Shown here: positions 9,681-18,862 of the stretch, in pieces
Position numbering within the stretch: position 1 is the stretch's first letter
Layout: each line of letters opens with the position of its first letter
Assembly: GCA_001657395.1 (NCBI GenBank)
Contig: LYSY01000002.1
Span: 434,001 to 498,000 of the forward strand
DNA: 64,000 bases
From: Rhodospirillales bacterium BBD 1991-14
Lineage (GTDB): Bacteria; Pseudomonadota; Alphaproteobacteria; Kiloniellales; Kiloniellaceae
Reading direction: 5' to 3'
Position numbers and translations under genes: made by a program
Notes under the pieces: model-generated
Databases searched by the model: none
What the model was told of the DNA's origin: nothing
Seen by the model: the letters and a program-made list of their open reading frames with translations, nothing else

Positions 9681-12600
9681 TCAGGGCCGCGCGATGGCGG
9701 CAACCTCCTTTAAAATGCGTGCCGCCTGGCGGTACTCGACGCTGTCTTCGCCCCGGCGATAGTCGTTCCGCCGGCCGGTCCCGGTCGGTGCCTCGAACCA
9801 TGCGTGATGCGGCTCCAGGACGTGGCGCGCTGCCGCCGCGTCGCCATGGTCCAGATGCAATTGCGCAAGGCTGACGGCGGCCCGCAGACCCCAGAGCCGG
9901 GCGTCCTGGGCGCCGGCCAGTTCCAGCGCGCGCCGGAACTCGGACTCGGCCCTGGCCGGCTCGGGCTGTGCCGCGGCAAGCAGCAGCTGCCCGCGGATAC
10001 GATGAAGCTCCGCCTCGTACCAGCGTTCCCCGGTCTGCCCGACCATCTCCAGCGCCTCGTCGATCTGGGCGAGGCCCGCTTCCGGCGCCCCGTCGGCCCC
10101 CAGAAGTTCGGCCAGCAGCCCGAGGAAGTAACAGACCTCCAGGACTTCGCCGGTGGCCCGGTGGGCGGCCAGGGCCTGGCGAAAGATCTCGATGCCCGCA
10201 GCGCTGTCGCCGCCACGTGCCCTCATCCAGCCTTGGAACATCTGTCCCAGGGAGCGCCAGTGCGGATAGCCCTTTTCGCCCGCCAGCCCGACCACCCTTT
10301 CGGCGCAGCGCCTGACGCTGGCGTCGTCACGGCAGAACTGGTGCAGGTAGCAGGCGTTGCCGTTGGCGACCACGAGGGCATAGGCCTCATCGTCGGCCTC
10401 CGCGATGGCCAGGGCGCGGCCGGCCTGGGCGAGTGCGGTCTCCGGATAGCCGAGCGCGAAGGACGTCCAGGAGAGATAGCAGAGATCGAGCACCGGGGAC
10501 TCGGGCCGCCCGATCTCGCTGCCGCTGCCCGGGTGCGCCGGGCCGTTCAGGCCGATGGCCTTTTCCAGATTGTCCCGCGCTTCGGCGAAGTCGCCCTGGC
10601 CGAAAGCGGTTCGGCCGATGGCGCTGTGGCCGCGCAGCAGGGCGTTGTCGTCCTTCAGCTCCGCGCCCAGGTCCAGCAGGGAGGTGCCGAAGTTGCGCGC
10701 CTCCTGCAGGTTGGCGTTGCCCTGATGAAAAAGGAAGCTGCCGTAGAGCACCCGGAACAGCAGGGTCTTGTCCGCTTCGTTCTCGCAGAGCCTCAGCGCC
10801 TGCGCCCAGGCGGCGCCGGTCTCCTTGGCGCCGGTTCCCATGGTCGCGCGCAGCGCCGTGGCCTGGGCGACACGCAGGCGCAGCTCGAGCGCCCGGTGGT
10901 CCGCCGTCTCGGCGATTGCCGGCAGGAGAGCGAGGCCGAGATCGATCTCCGCCACCGCTTCCGACATGGCCGAGCGCAGGATCGCCCGTTCCGCCGCTTT
11001 CAGGTGAAAGGCGATAGCACGGTGCGGCAGGCCTGCCTGCGCATAGTGGTGGGCCAGCAACTCGGGTTCGGTGATCGTCAGGTGCGGGCTGCGGTCTTCC
11101 AGAAAGGCGGCGATCTGGGCATGGACGCGCCGGCGCTTTTTCTTCAGCAGGCTGCCGTAAGCCATTTCCTGGACCAGGGCGTGCTTGAAACGGTAGATCG
11201 CCCGCGGTGGCGCGCCGGCCTGGTACAGAAGCTGTGCTTCGACCAGACGGTCCAGTGCGCGCTGCAGATCGTTCTCCGCCAAGTCGGAGATCGCGGCCAG
11301 CATCTTGAAGGAGAACTCACGCCCGATGACGGCTCCCATCTGGGCGACCTCGCGTGCTGCCGGATAGCGGTCGAGCCGCGCCAGAAGCGATCCGCGCAGG
11401 GTCGTGGGAATGCTCGTCGCCGGTGTTTCGGCTGCGACTTCATAGCGGTCGCCCAGGTCGACGACAGCGTTGGATTCCAGGACCGCCTTGGTGAGCTGCT
11501 CGATAAAGAGGGCGACCCCGTCGGTTCGCTCCGCGATGGTGTCCACGAGGTCCTGGGGGAAGTCCTTGTCCTGTGCGAGGTGCCGGATGATGGTCTCGCA
11601 CGCCGGCCGCTGGAGGCGGTCGAGGGACAGCCCGGTGCCCGGAAAGAGGGGGCGCATCCGCGCCTCGGCCTCCGGACGCAGGGTGAGGATCAGCATGATC
11701 CTCTGGCTGTTGATCCGCTGTGCGAGGCGCTGCAGGAACTCCAAGGAGGTCGGGTCGATCCAGTGAAGGTCCTCGACGATCATCAGCAGCGGTCGGTGTG
11801 CGGCCATCGCTTCGGTCTCGGCGAGCATGACATCGAGCAGGCGCTCCATGTCCAACTGCTGCTCCGTGCTTTCCCCGTCCTCCTCGGCCAGCTTCACCGA
11901 CAGGAGGGGCGCAAAGAGGCGCACGGCCTCCTCCGCATCCAGGGCGGAGTTCTTGAACTGCTCATGGATCTTCGCCAGGGCGACCATCGGCGGGTCGTCG
12001 TCCGAGAGCCCGGCCCGCCGCTGCATCCGCTCGATCAGCGGGTGCAGCGCCTTGTTCTGGTGAAAGGCCGTGCAGTGATAGGTGAGCGTAATCGGTTTCT
12101 CCGCGCTCAGCCGATCGATGAAGGCGCGGACCAGGCGCGATTTGCCGATGCCCGGTTCGCCGGCCAGCAGCACGACCTGGCCCTGGCCGCCGCGCGCCGC
12201 CTGCCAGCGGTCGGTCAGCAGGTTCATCTCCCCGCTGCGGTTGACGAAGGGCACCAGTTCGTCGGCGCGCTGCGCTTCGCGCTGCCGGTCCAGATCGCGG
12301 GGGCCTGTCACCTGCCAGGCCGAGACCGGCAGGGTAATGCCCTTGAGGCTCTTGGGCCCCAGGCTCTCCAGCTCAAAGGCGTCGCGGGCGAGGTCGCAGG
12401 TCACCCTGTCGACCACGACGCTGTCCGGTTCCGCCAGGGCCTGCAGGCGCGCAGCCACATTGGGGGTCTCGCCGACGGCAGCGATCTCCTGTGCCGGGCC
12501 GACACCGACGAGGTCGCCCACCACCACCGAGCCGGTGCCGATGCCGACGCGTGTCTGCAGGCGCAAATCGGGCTGCGGGCGCAGCCGTGCGACCGTCTTG

Positions 12601-13082
12601 ACGATCTCGAGCCCGGCGCGGATCGCCCGTTCCGCATCGTCCTCGTGGGCGCGTGGAAAGCCGAAGTAAACGAGGACGCCGTCGCCCATGTAGCGCGCGA
12701 CGAAACCCTCCATGCGCGCGACGACCCCGGCGCAGGCGTCCTGATAGGCGCGCACGATGGTGCGCAGATCGTCGGGATCGTAGCGGATCGAAAGCTCCGT
12801 CGATCCGACGAGGTCGCAGAACATCACCGTCAGGTGGCGTTGCTCGGCGCCGGAGCGCGAAACCGGATCGTTCGATCCGGCGGCTGGCGCATCGCCATCG
12901 TCTTCCGACAGCCGTTCGATGGCGCGCCGCAACTTCTTGCGCTCACCGAACGACAGGCCCAGTTCAATGAGGTCGCGCTCCGTCAGATCGGCCAGAATGT
13001 CGAAGTCGATATCCTGTTCGGCGAAGGCGGCGGCATGGCGATCCAGACCCAGACTCTGCAGCCAGTCGTAAAGAGTGGTCAT
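9681..13082 (-). CDS. SAM domain - class III nucleotidyl cyclase - AAA-type ATPase - TPR protein
   Basis: A very large (1133-residue) multidomain signalling protein. Residues 1-60 form a SAM domain (WLQSLGLDRHAAAF...LTERDLIELGLSFGERKKL). Residues 82-260 form a class III cyclase catalytic domain, with metal-binding Asp90 in FCDLVGST and Asp134 in RYMGDGVLVYFG. A P-loop ATPase follows with Walker A GEPGIGKS at about 308-315 and Walker B-like LLMIVEDLHWID. The C-terminal half is helical and TPR-like, Ala/Leu-rich. Such proteins are annotated as adenylate/guanylate cyclases with an AAA_16/MalT-like ATPase. Substrate and stimulus cannot be read from sequence. It is convergent with ugpQ and divergent from the ATP-grasp gene. 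Confidence 0.88.
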   Translation of the reverse strand: MTTLYDWLQSLGLDRHAAAFAEQDIDFDILADLTERDLIELGLSFGERKKLRRAIERLSEDDGDAPAAGSNDPVSRSGAEQRHLTVMFCDLVGSTELSIRYDPDDLRTIVRAYQDACAGVVARMEGFVARYMGDGVLVYFGFPRAHEDDAERAIRAGLEIVKTVARLRPQPDLRLQTRVGIGTGSVVVGDLVGVGPAQEIAAVGETPNVAARLQALAEPDSVVVDRVTCDLARDAFELESLGPKSLKGITLPVSAWQVTGPRDLDRQREAQRADELVPFVNRSGEMNLLTDRWQAARGGQGQVVLLAGEPGIGKSRLVRAFIDRLSAEKPITLTYHCTAFHQNKALHPLIERMQRRAGLSDDDPPMVALAKIHEQFKNSALDAEEAVRLFAPLLSVKLAEEDGESTEQQLDMERLLDVMLAETEAMAAHRPLLMIVEDLHWIDPTSLEFLQRLAQRINSQRIMLILTLRPEAEARMRPLFPGTGLSLDRLQRPACETIIRHLAQDKDFPQDLVDTIAERTDGVALFIEQLTKAVLESNAVVDLGDRYEVAAETPATSIPTTLRGSLLARLDRYPAAREVAQMGAVIGREFSFKMLAAISDLAENDLQRALDRLVEAQLLYQAGAPPRAIYRFKHALVQEMAYGSLLKKKRRRVHAQIAAFLEDRSPHLTITEPELLAHHYAQAGLPHRAIAFHLKAAERAILRSAMSEAVAEIDLGLALLPAIAETADHRALELRLRVAQATALRATMGTGAKETGAAWAQALRLCENEADKTLLFRVLYGSFLFHQGNANLQEARNFGTSLLDLGAELKDDNALLRGHSAIGRTAFGQGDFAEARDNLEKAIGLNGPAHPGSGSEIGRPESPVLDLCYLSWTSFALGYPETALAQAGRALAIAEADDEAYALVVANGNACYLHQFCRDDASVRRCAERVVGLAGEKGYPHWRSLGQMFQGWMRARGGDSAAGIEIFRQALAAHRATGEVLEVCYFLGLLAELLGADGAPEAGLAQIDEALEMVGQTGERWYEAELHRIRGQLLLAAAQPEPARAESEFRRALELAGAQDARLWGLRAAVSLAQLHLDHGDAAAARHVLEPHHAWFEAPTGTGRRNDYRRGEDSVEYRQAARILKEVAAIARP

Positions 13083-13308
13083 GTCTCCCTGCAGTCTCCC
13101 TGACGGTGGCTGGCCGTCCTTGAGGGCTTTGCGCCCTTCTTTCCGCCCTTGCCGCGCATAAGTCTAGTCACCCATTTGCTCGCCGTTACAGGGACTCTTA
13201 TGTGGTAGTCATCTTGCTCTGGCGCCGCCGACGCCAGGGGCCGAAATCACTTCAAGCATTTGATTTTGCAGGTCTTTATGGCGGCGTTTTCGGGGTCAGG
13301 GGGGCACG

Positions 13309-14577
13309 ATGAACCAGTCCGAGACGGCGATTGCCGGCACGCCGCGAAGAATGCTTGGCACTGTGGCGGGGGCGCTCTCTTTCCGGCTTAGAACCATGAC
13401 GCGCAACCGCGCGTCAATTGCGCCTATAGGGTTGTCGGCGCCCTGGCGCAACGCCCTTGCCCGCCTGTACCGCCGCGGCACGGAGGTAGCGCTTGCCGGC
13501 ATGCCGCCGCGGCGCATCCGCACCACGATCTCCCTGGCCGGGCGCTGTCCCGCCGTGCTGTTCTATCTTCCGGTCCTGCTCCACTGCCTGCGTCTTGCCT
13601 GGCGCCACCGGGGCTTCACCTTGCCATCGGTTGCGAACCCCAACATCGAGTGCGGCGGCTTTCGCGGCGAGTCGAAGATGTCCTACCTGGACCAGATCCC
13701 CGGCGACCTGCAGAGCTGGGTGGCGCCGTCGCTGCGCTTTGTCCTGCGCGCCGACGCGAGCCGCCGTAACAACCTCCGCGCGCTGCAAGAAGACCTGAAA
13801 CGGGCCGGGCTTCGCTTTCCGCTGGTGGCGAAGCCTGACATCGGATCCCAGGGCTACGGCGTGCGGCTGGTCGCCACGCCGGGCGACCTCCGCGTCTACC
13901 TGGAGCGTTTTCCCCGTGGTGAGGCGGTGATGCTGCAACGCTACATCGACTGGCAGGGAGAGGCTGGTATCCTCTACGTCAGGCAGCCGGACGAGCCGCG
14001 GGGGCGGATCTTCTCGCTGGGGTTCCGCTGCTTTCCCCACGTGATCGGCGACGGCAAATCCACCCTGGGCGCGCTGATCGACACCGACCCGCGCACCCGG
14101 CGCATGGCGCGCCGGCACCGCAAGGCCGTCCTGCCTCATCTCGCAAAGGTGCCGCCGTCCGGTGAGATGGTGCGCCTCTCCCTCCTCGGCAGTGTCCGGG
14201 CCGGTGCGTTTTACTATGACGGTCAGGACTATGTGACGCCGGCCCTGACGGCGCGCATCGACGAGATCGCCCGGCGGATGCCGGACTTCCATTTCGGCCG
14301 CTTCGACGTCCGCTTTGAATCGGTGGAGGCCCTCAGGCGCGGCGAGGGCTTTCAGATCATGGAGGTGAACGGCGCCAGTGCCGAGGCGCTGCACATCTGG
14401 GACCCGGACCAGAGCCTGACCGAGACCTACAGGGTGCTCTTCGATCAGTTCCGCCTGCTCTACGAGATCGGCGCCTGCAATCGCGACCGCGGCCACCGGC
14501 CGATCGGCCTGGCCGCCTTTCTGGCGCTTCAGTGGCGGGAGTCGTCTTTGCTGCGGCGCTATCCGGCGTCGGGTTGA
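13309..14577 (+). CDS. ATP-grasp domain protein (carboxylate-amine ligase-like), substrate unknown
   Basis: A 422-residue protein whose central and C-terminal parts look like an ATP-grasp fold: FPLVAKPDIGSQGYGVRLV with the ATP-binding lysine, VMLQRYIDWQGEAGILYVR, and the metal-binding end GRFDVRF...FQIMEVNGASAEA. Residues 80-100 (AVLFYLPVLLHCLRLAW) are hydrophobic and may associate with membrane, followed by a family-like block PSVANPNIECGGFRGESK. The start ATG has a purine-rich AGGGGGG upstream; an internal Met (MTRNRAS) is an alternative. It is convergent with fabI, with only 25 bp between stops. The ligated substrates cannot be told from the sequence. Confidence 0.75.
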   Translation: MNQSETAIAGTPRRMLGTVAGALSFRLRTMTRNRASIAPIGLSAPWRNALARLYRRGTEVALAGMPPRRIRTTISLAGRCPAVLFYLPVLLHCLRLAWRHRGFTLPSVANPNIECGGFRGESKMSYLDQIPGDLQSWVAPSLRFVLRADASRRNNLRALQEDLKRAGLRFPLVAKPDIGSQGYGVRLVATPGDLRVYLERFPRGEAVMLQRYIDWQGEAGILYVRQPDEPRGRIFSLGFRCFPHVIGDGKSTLGALIDTDPRTRRMARRHRKAVLPHLAKVPPSGEMVRLSLLGSVRAGAFYYDGQDYVTPALTARIDEIARRMPDFHFGRFDVRFESVEALRRGEGFQIMEVNGASAEALHIWDPDQSLTETYRVLFDQFRLLYEIGACNRDRGHRPIGLAAFLALQWRESSLLRRYPASG

Positions 14578-14602
14578 CGCAGTTCGCCGCTAAGGGCGTC
14601 AG

Positions 14603-15397
14603 TTAGCTGCCCATGCGGCCGGGCGAGGGAATGCCGACGATGTTGTAACCGCCGTCGACGTAGTGCACCTCGCCGGTCACCCCCTGCGAAAGGTCGGAGG
14701 CGAAATAGAGGCCGGCCGAGCCGACCTCTTCCAGCAGCACGTTGCGCTTCAGCGGCGCATGATCGCGGTTCCAGCCGAACACGAAGCGGGCATCGCCGAT
14801 CGCCGAGCCGGCCAGGGTGCGCATCGGGCCGGCGGAGATGGCGTTGACGCGGATTCCGCTTTCGCCCAGATCCACCGCCAGGTAACGGACGCTGGCCTCC
14901 AGCGCCGCCTTGGCGACCCCCATGACGTTGTAGTTCGGGGTCACCCGCTCGGCGCCCAGATAGGTCAGGGTGATCAGGCTGCCGCCCGGTCCCATGATGG
15001 CGGATGCCTGGCGGGCCACGGCGGTGAAGGAGTAGCAGGAGATCGCCAGAGTGCGGCGGAAGTTGGCGCGGCTGGTGTTGAGGTAGCGGCCCTTCAGCTC
15101 TTCCTTGTCGGAATAGGCGATGGCGTGGACCACAACGTCGACACTGCCCCAGCGGTCCTTCAGGCTGTCGAAGGTTCCGGCGACGTCGCTCTCTTGCTCG
15201 ACGTCGCAAGGCAGCACGATGTCGGAGCCGAGCGATTCCGCCAGCGGCCGCACGCGGCGCTCAAAGGCACTGCCCTGAAAGGTGAAAGCCAGTTCCGCGC
15301 CCTGCGCATGCAGCGCCTTTGCGATACCCCAAGCGATCGAGTGGTCGTTGGCCACCCCCATGATCAGGCCGCGCTTGCCGGCCATCAGCCCCGCCAT
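14603..15397 (-). CDS. fabI: Enoyl-[acyl-carrier-protein] reductase (NADH) FabI
   Basis: Catalyses the last reduction of each fatty-acid elongation cycle. The 264-residue SDR-fold protein has the FabI cofactor motif GVANDHSIAWGIAKAL and the catalytic Tyr156-x6-Lys163 (YNVMGVAK), at the same numbers as in Escherichia coli FabI. INAISAGPMRTLAGSAI and HYVDGGYNIVGIP are also typical. It starts 15 bp after the fabB stop, so fabA-fabB-fabI form one minus-strand operon. FabI is the known target of triclosan and diazaborines in other bacteria. Confidence 0.97.
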   Translation of the reverse strand: MAGLMAGKRGLIMGVANDHSIAWGIAKALHAQGAELAFTFQGSAFERRVRPLAESLGSDIVLPCDVEQESDVAGTFDSLKDRWGSVDVVVHAIAYSDKEELKGRYLNTSRANFRRTLAISCYSFTAVARQASAIMGPGGSLITLTYLGAERVTPNYNVMGVAKAALEASVRYLAVDLGESGIRVNAISAGPMRTLAGSAIGDARFVFGWNRDHAPLKRNVLLEEVGSAGLYFASDLSQGVTGEVHYVDGGYNIVGIPSPGRMGS

Positions 15398-15412
15398 CGA
15401 ATTCCCCCGACC

Positions 15413-16642
15413 TTATCCCTCGAAACGCTTGAACGCGAGGCTCGCGTTGGTTCCGCCAAAACCAAAGCTGTTGGACATCACACAGTTCAACGACACGCCG
15501 TCTTCCATCTCGCGGACGATGGGCATGCCCTCAGCTTCCGGGTCGAGGTTGTCGATGTTGGCCGAAGCGGCCAGGAAGTTGTTGTCCATCATCAGCAGGG
15601 AATAGATCGCCTCATGCACTCCGGTCGCCCCCTGCGAATGACCGGTCAGCGATTTGGTCGAAGAGATCCGCGGCATGTCGGCGCCGAAGGCGTCGCGGAT
15701 GGCTGTGAGCTCGGGAATGTCGCCGGCCTGGGTGGAGGTGCCGTGGGCGTTGATGTAGTCCACCGGGGTGTTGCCCAGGCTTTGCATTGCCAGGCGCATG
15801 CAGCGCAGCGCCCCCTCGCCCGAGGGCGCAACCATGTCGGCGCCGTCCGAGGTGGCGGCATAGGCGGCGACCTCGCCGTAGATCTTGGCGCCGCGGGCTT
15901 TCGCGCGCTCCAGATCCTCCAGCACCACGACGCCGCCGCCGCCGGAAATCACAAAGCCGTCGCGGTCGCGGTCGTAGGCGCGCGAGGCGCGGGCCGGTTC
16001 GTCGTTGAAGCCGCTGGAAAGCGCGCCCATGGCGTCGAAGAGGACCGTCAGGGTCCAATGCAGCTCCTCGCCGCCGCCGGCGAAGACGATGTCCTGCTTG
16101 CCGAGCTGGATCAGCTCCGAGGCGTTGCCGATGCAGTGGGCCGAGGTCGAACAGGCCGAGGAGATGGAGTAGCTGAGCCCTTTGATCTTGAAGGCCGTGG
16201 AGAGGTTGGCGGAGTTGGTCGAGGACATGCAGCGCGGCACCATGTAGGGCCCGACCCGCTTGGGGCCCTTGTCGCGCGCAAGGTCTGCCGCCGCCACCTG
16301 GTTCGAGGTGGAGGGGCCGCCGGACCCCATGACCAGGCCGCTGCGCTCGTTGGAGACCTCGGCCTCGCTCAGACCGGCGTCGGCGATGGCTTCCTGCATG
16401 GCGATGTAGTTGTAGGCCGCGCCGTCGCCCATGAAGCGGCGCAGCTTGCGGTCGACATGCTCGGCGATGTCGATGTTGAGGGAGCCGTGGACATGGCTCC
16501 GGAAGCCCATCTCAGCATAGGTGTCGCAGAACTCGACGCCGGAGCGGCCCTGGCGCAGTGACTCGACGACCTCGGCCTTGTTGTTGCCGATACTGGAGAC
16601 GATGCCTAATCCGGTGACAGCGACTCGGCGCATTTCCTTCAT
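15413..16642 (-). CDS. fabB: 3-oxoacyl-ACP synthase I FabB
   Basis: Condensing enzyme needed to elongate unsaturated acyl chains made by FabA. The 409 residues carry the active-site cysteine in [14 protein letters not shown] (Cys164), the two histidine motifs [11 protein letters not shown] and [12 protein letters not shown], and the C-terminal [17 protein letters not shown]. Its placement directly after fabA and before fabI matches the conserved alphaproteobacterial arrangement and favours FabB over FabF. Upstream gap to fabA is 145 bp. Confidence 0.97.
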   Translation of the reverse strand: MKEMRRVAVTGLGIVSSIGNNKAEVVESLRQGRSGVEFCDTYAEMGFRSHVHGSLNIDIAEHVDRKLRRFMGDGAAYNYIAMQEAIADAGLSEAEVSNERSGLVMGSGGPSTSNQVAAADLARDKGPKRVGPYMVPRCMSSTNSANLSTAFKIKGLSYSISSACSTSAHCIGNASELIQLGKQDIVFAGGGEELHWTLTVLFDAMGALSSGFNDEPARASRAYDRDRDGFVISGGGGVVVLEDLERAKARGAKIYGEVAAYAATSDGADMVAPSGEGALRCMRLAMQSLGNTPVDYINAHGTSTQAGDIPELTAIRDAFGADMPRISSTKSLTGHSQGATGVHEAIYSLLMMDNNFLAASANIDNLDPEAEGMPIVREMEDGVSLNCVMSNSFGFGGTNASLAFKRFEG

Positions 16643-16787
16643 CCGTTCTCCGGCCGAAAGGCCCTCCGCGGGCCGCTTCGGCGCTCTGCTTTAGGGTCGC
16701 CTAGCTTAGGGTTGACTGTCGGTTCTCTCAATGTCCGAAGCCTGTCGCAGTCTGAAGCCTTCCGTGCTGAAGCCTTCCGGGCCCGCC

Positions 16788-17318
16788 CTAAGCGGTTTGC
16801 GGCTCGCGCTGAAACAGGCCGACCTTGAGGTCCTTGGCCTCGTAGATGGGCTTGCCGTCGACCTTCATGATGCCGTCGGCGATGCCCAGAACCAGCTTGC
16901 CCATGCGCACGCGCTTCAGATCCAGGTGATAGCTCACCAGCTTCGCCGTCGGCACCACCATGTCGGTGAACTTCACCTCACCGACGCCCAGCGCACGGCC
17001 GCGGCCGGGAGCGCCCAGCCAGCCGAGGAAAAAGCCAACCAGCTGCCAAAGCGAATCAAGCCCGAGGCAGCCGGGCATCACGGGATCGCCCTCGAAGTGG
17101 CACTCGAAAAACCACAGCTTCGGATCAATGTCGAACTCGGCGACGATATGTCCTTTCCCGTGCTCGCCGCCCTCTTCCGAGATCTCGGTGATACGGTGGA
17201 ACATCAACATCGGCGGAAGGGGCAGCTGCGCGTTGCCAGGACCGAAGAGCTTGCCGTGCGCGCAACGCAGCAGCTCTTCGTAACGAAAACTGTTTTGTCT
17301 CTTGCTCAAGCGATCCAC
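16788..17318 (-). CDS. fabA: 3-hydroxydecanoyl-ACP dehydratase/isomerase FabA
   Basis: Dehydrates 3-hydroxydecanoyl-ACP and isomerises the trans-2 to the cis-3 double bond, the branch point for unsaturated fatty acids. Catalytic residues are in [21 protein letters not shown]-type sequence (His in CHF, Asp in GLDS), followed by [10 protein letters not shown] and [12 protein letters not shown]. The frame is open to 17570, but the extra ~80 residues look non-coding and a promoter sits at 17581-17607, leaving no leader for that start. I chose the GTG at 17318 (176 residues, product starting before [16 protein letters not shown]), matching the usual ~172. GTG at 17330 is equally possible; neither has a clear ribosome-binding site. 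Confidence 0.93.
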   Translation of the reverse strand: MDRLSKRQNSFRYEELLRCAHGKLFGPGNAQLPLPPMLMFHRITEISEEGGEHGKGHIVAEFDIDPKLWFFECHFEGDPVMPGCLGLDSLWQLVGFFLGWLGAPGRGRALGVGEVKFTDMVVPTAKLVSYHLDLKRVRMGKLVLGIADGIMKVDGKPIYEAKDLKVGLFQREPQTA

Positions 17319-17580
17319 CCAGTCCAGCACTTTCAATTCTCGGCCAACCCTCGGCCAACTCTGGGCGCGGCGCGCCGCGCCTTTGTCACTCCAGGCCCCG
17401 CGCGCCCTCTGTCCGTCCGCGCCCCCTCTGCCCGTCCGCGCTGCGGTCTGCGTTTCCGAGAGGCTGCCGCTGCGGCACCGAAGCTCAAAGACCGTCTCTA
17501 CATAGGCCGATTGGCATCTGCATGCCACGACAAAAAGCGTTGCCACGTGACCCCTTACCGGCGCAGACAACGCTGAGGCG

Positions 17581-17607
17581 ACTATAGCACAGGCCGGTCG
17601 CTGTCAA
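17581..17607 (-). promoter_or_regulatory. Candidate sigma-70-type promoter for fabA-fabB-fabI
   Basis: Read on the minus strand, TTGACA (17607-17602) is separated by 15 bp from TATAGT (17586-17581). Both hexamers are close to consensus although the spacer is short. It points at fabA and would start transcription near 17573, which argues against any fabA start codon around 17570. Confidence 0.5.
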
Positions 17608-17783
17608 ACAGCTTCGCTTGGCCCCGCCGCGCCGCCGCCCGCCGGCTTGCGGCCGCCCCCTGGGCATCCTTGCGGCTTCCCCCTGGGCTTCCTCTGGGCG
17701 GTCCCGTACAGCCTGTCATTTCATGGTTAACGGCGGTTTAACGGTCCCGCCATTCCGCAAAGTTTATAGGGGTTCCAAAGAAA

Positions 17784-17813
17784 TTGACAATCGCCTGTTT
17801 TGAACACTTTAAT
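17784..17813 (+). promoter_or_regulatory. Candidate sigma-70-type promoter for irr
   Basis: TTGACA at 17784-17789, an 18-bp spacer, and TTTAAT at 17808-17813 lie 33 bp upstream of the irr start. The match to the housekeeping consensus is good and the surrounding sequence is locally AT-rich. Confidence 0.6.
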
Positions 17814-17845
17814 TCCAGCGGTGGTGACCTATATCTGGAAGTGCA

Positions 17846-18286
17846 ATGAGCAAAGACCGTCCCTATAGCGCCCTTGTGCAGCGCCTGAAGACCGCCGGGC
17901 TTCGTCCGACGCGTCAGCGGCTTGCACTCGCCAAGCTGCTTTTCGAGCCTGCTGCCGGTGGCGACCGTCACATCACGGCCGAGCAGCTTCATGCCGAGGC
18001 GGTGTCGGACTCCGTCAGGGTTTCCCTGGCGACGGTCTACAACAGCCTGCACCAGTTCACCGAGGCGGGCCTGCTCCGCGAGGTGGTGGTCGAACCCGGC
18101 CGCTCCTACTTCGACACCAATGTGTCGGACCATCACCACTTCTATCTCGAGGGCCGCGGACAGCTGCAGGACATCCCCGGCGAGCAGGTCCAGATGGACA
18201 GCCTGCCGACGCCGCCGGAGGGCACCCGCGTCGCCCGCGTCGACGTCATCATCCGCCTGTCGGAAGACGAGGAATCGGCGCAGTAA
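17846..18286 (+). CDS. irr: Iron response regulator Irr (Fur family)
   Basis: A 146-residue Fur-superfamily regulator: N-terminal winged helix (LKTAGLRPTRQRLALAKLLF, VSLATVYNSLHQFTEAGLLREV) and a C-terminal domain with DHHHFYLEGRG, the consecutive histidines falling at 96-98. This His-rich motif and the association with fabA mark it as Irr rather than Fur, PerR or Zur. In Bradyrhizobium and relatives Irr senses heme status and controls heme synthesis, iron storage and iron-dependent genes. An Irr-box-like palindrome lies 33 bp behind its stop, in front of the rubrerythrin gene. Confidence 0.93.
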   Translation: MSKDRPYSALVQRLKTAGLRPTRQRLALAKLLFEPAAGGDRHITAEQLHAEAVSDSVRVSLATVYNSLHQFTEAGLLREVVVEPGRSYFDTNVSDHHHFYLEGRGQLQDIPGEQVQMDSLPTPPEGTRVARVDVIIRLSEDEESAQ

Positions 18287-18318
18287 AGTCGCTTCTCTCT
18301 CCTTGATTTAAATCACAA

Positions 18319-18335
18319 ATTAGAACTGTTCTAAT
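18319..18335. promoter_or_regulatory. Irr-box (ICE motif)-like operator
   Basis: A perfect 17-bp palindrome, ATTAGAACTGTTCTAAT, containing TTAGAA-N3-TTCTAA. This matches the published alphaproteobacterial Irr-binding motif as I recall it. It sits 3 bp upstream of the -35 of the rubrerythrin promoter and next to the irr gene itself. Binding has not been tested; the palindrome is directly visible and its assignment to Irr is inference from motif and neighbourhood. Confidence 0.75.
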
Positions 18336-18338
18336 CTG

Positions 18339-18367
18339 TTGACAGTCAACTTTGCGCGAGCTATGTA
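18339..18367 (+). promoter_or_regulatory. Candidate promoter of the rubrerythrin operon
   Basis: TTGACA at 18339-18344 followed after 17 bp by TATGTA at 18362-18367. The -35 is perfect and the -10 weak, as expected for a promoter that depends on or is tuned by a regulator bound at the adjacent palindrome. Confidence 0.5.
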
Positions 18368-18445
18368 GAGCCTATGACGGGCGGCTTGCCGGCCATGCGG
18401 GGCGGCGAGCGGACAAGCCCGCAGGTTTACAGGAGAGTGAGATCA

Positions 18446-18862
18446 ATGTCGCTTAAGGACTCGAAGACGGAACAGAACCTCAAGGACGCGTTTGCCGGGG
18501 AAAGCCAGGCCAATCGCCGCTATCTCTACTTCGCACAGAAGGCCGACATCGAGGGCTACAACGACGTTGCGGCGGTCTTCCGCTCCACGGCGGAAGGCGA
18601 GACCGGGCACGCCCATGGCCACCTGCAGTACCTTGAGGAGGTCGGCGATCCCGCCACCGGCGAGCCGATCGGCGATACCACAGCCAACCTGAAGTCCGCC
18701 ATCGCCGGCGAGACCCACGAATACACCGACATGTATCCGGGCATGGCGCGCACGGCGCGCGAAGAGGGCTTCGACGAGATCGCCGACTGGTTCGAGACTC
18801 TCGCCAAAGCCGAAAAGAGCCACGCCGGGCGCTTTCAGAAAGCCCTGGACACGATGGCTTGA
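18446..18862 (+). CDS. Rubrerythrin-type diiron protein without rubredoxin domain
   Basis: A 138-residue ferritin-like diiron protein. Ligand motifs are present in both halves: E19 (AGES), E52 and H55 (EGETGH), E89 and E92 (AGETHEY), E123 and H126 (EKSH). The C-terminal rubredoxin domain of classical rubrerythrin is absent, so electrons must come from a partner; the Fe-S protein encoded next is an obvious candidate. The start is the ATG after AGGAG at 18431. Rubrerythrins reduce peroxide in many anaerobes and some aerobes. Confidence 0.92.
   Translation: MSLKDSKTEQNLKDAFAGESQANRRYLYFAQKADIEGYNDVAAVFRSTAEGETGHAHGHLQYLEEVGDPATGEPIGDTTANLKSAIAGETHEYTDMYPGMARTAREEGFDEIADWFETLAKAEKSHAGRFQKALDTMA

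Larger units (their letters stand above)
17319..17845. other. Divergent fabA-irr intergenic region (~530 bp)
   Basis: No convincing gene is seen. The part next to fabA would be a ~250-nt fabA leader if the promoter at 17581-17607 is used. The middle (about 17620-17710) is GC-rich and featureless by eye. The irr promoter occupies the last 60 bp. No Irr-box-like palindrome was found here. Confidence 0.6.

Noticed and set aside
9804-13103. A 1099-codon open frame on the plus strand opposite the cyclase gene
   Set aside because: The opposite strand codes for a complete multidomain protein with catalytic motifs. The plus-strand product is a Gln/Arg/Gly/His-rich composition with no domain, as expected for an antisense frame in GC-rich DNA.
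17319-17570. An N-terminal extension of FabA to 17570
   Set aside because: Sequence is unlike any FabA, and the candidate promoter leaves no leader for such a start.
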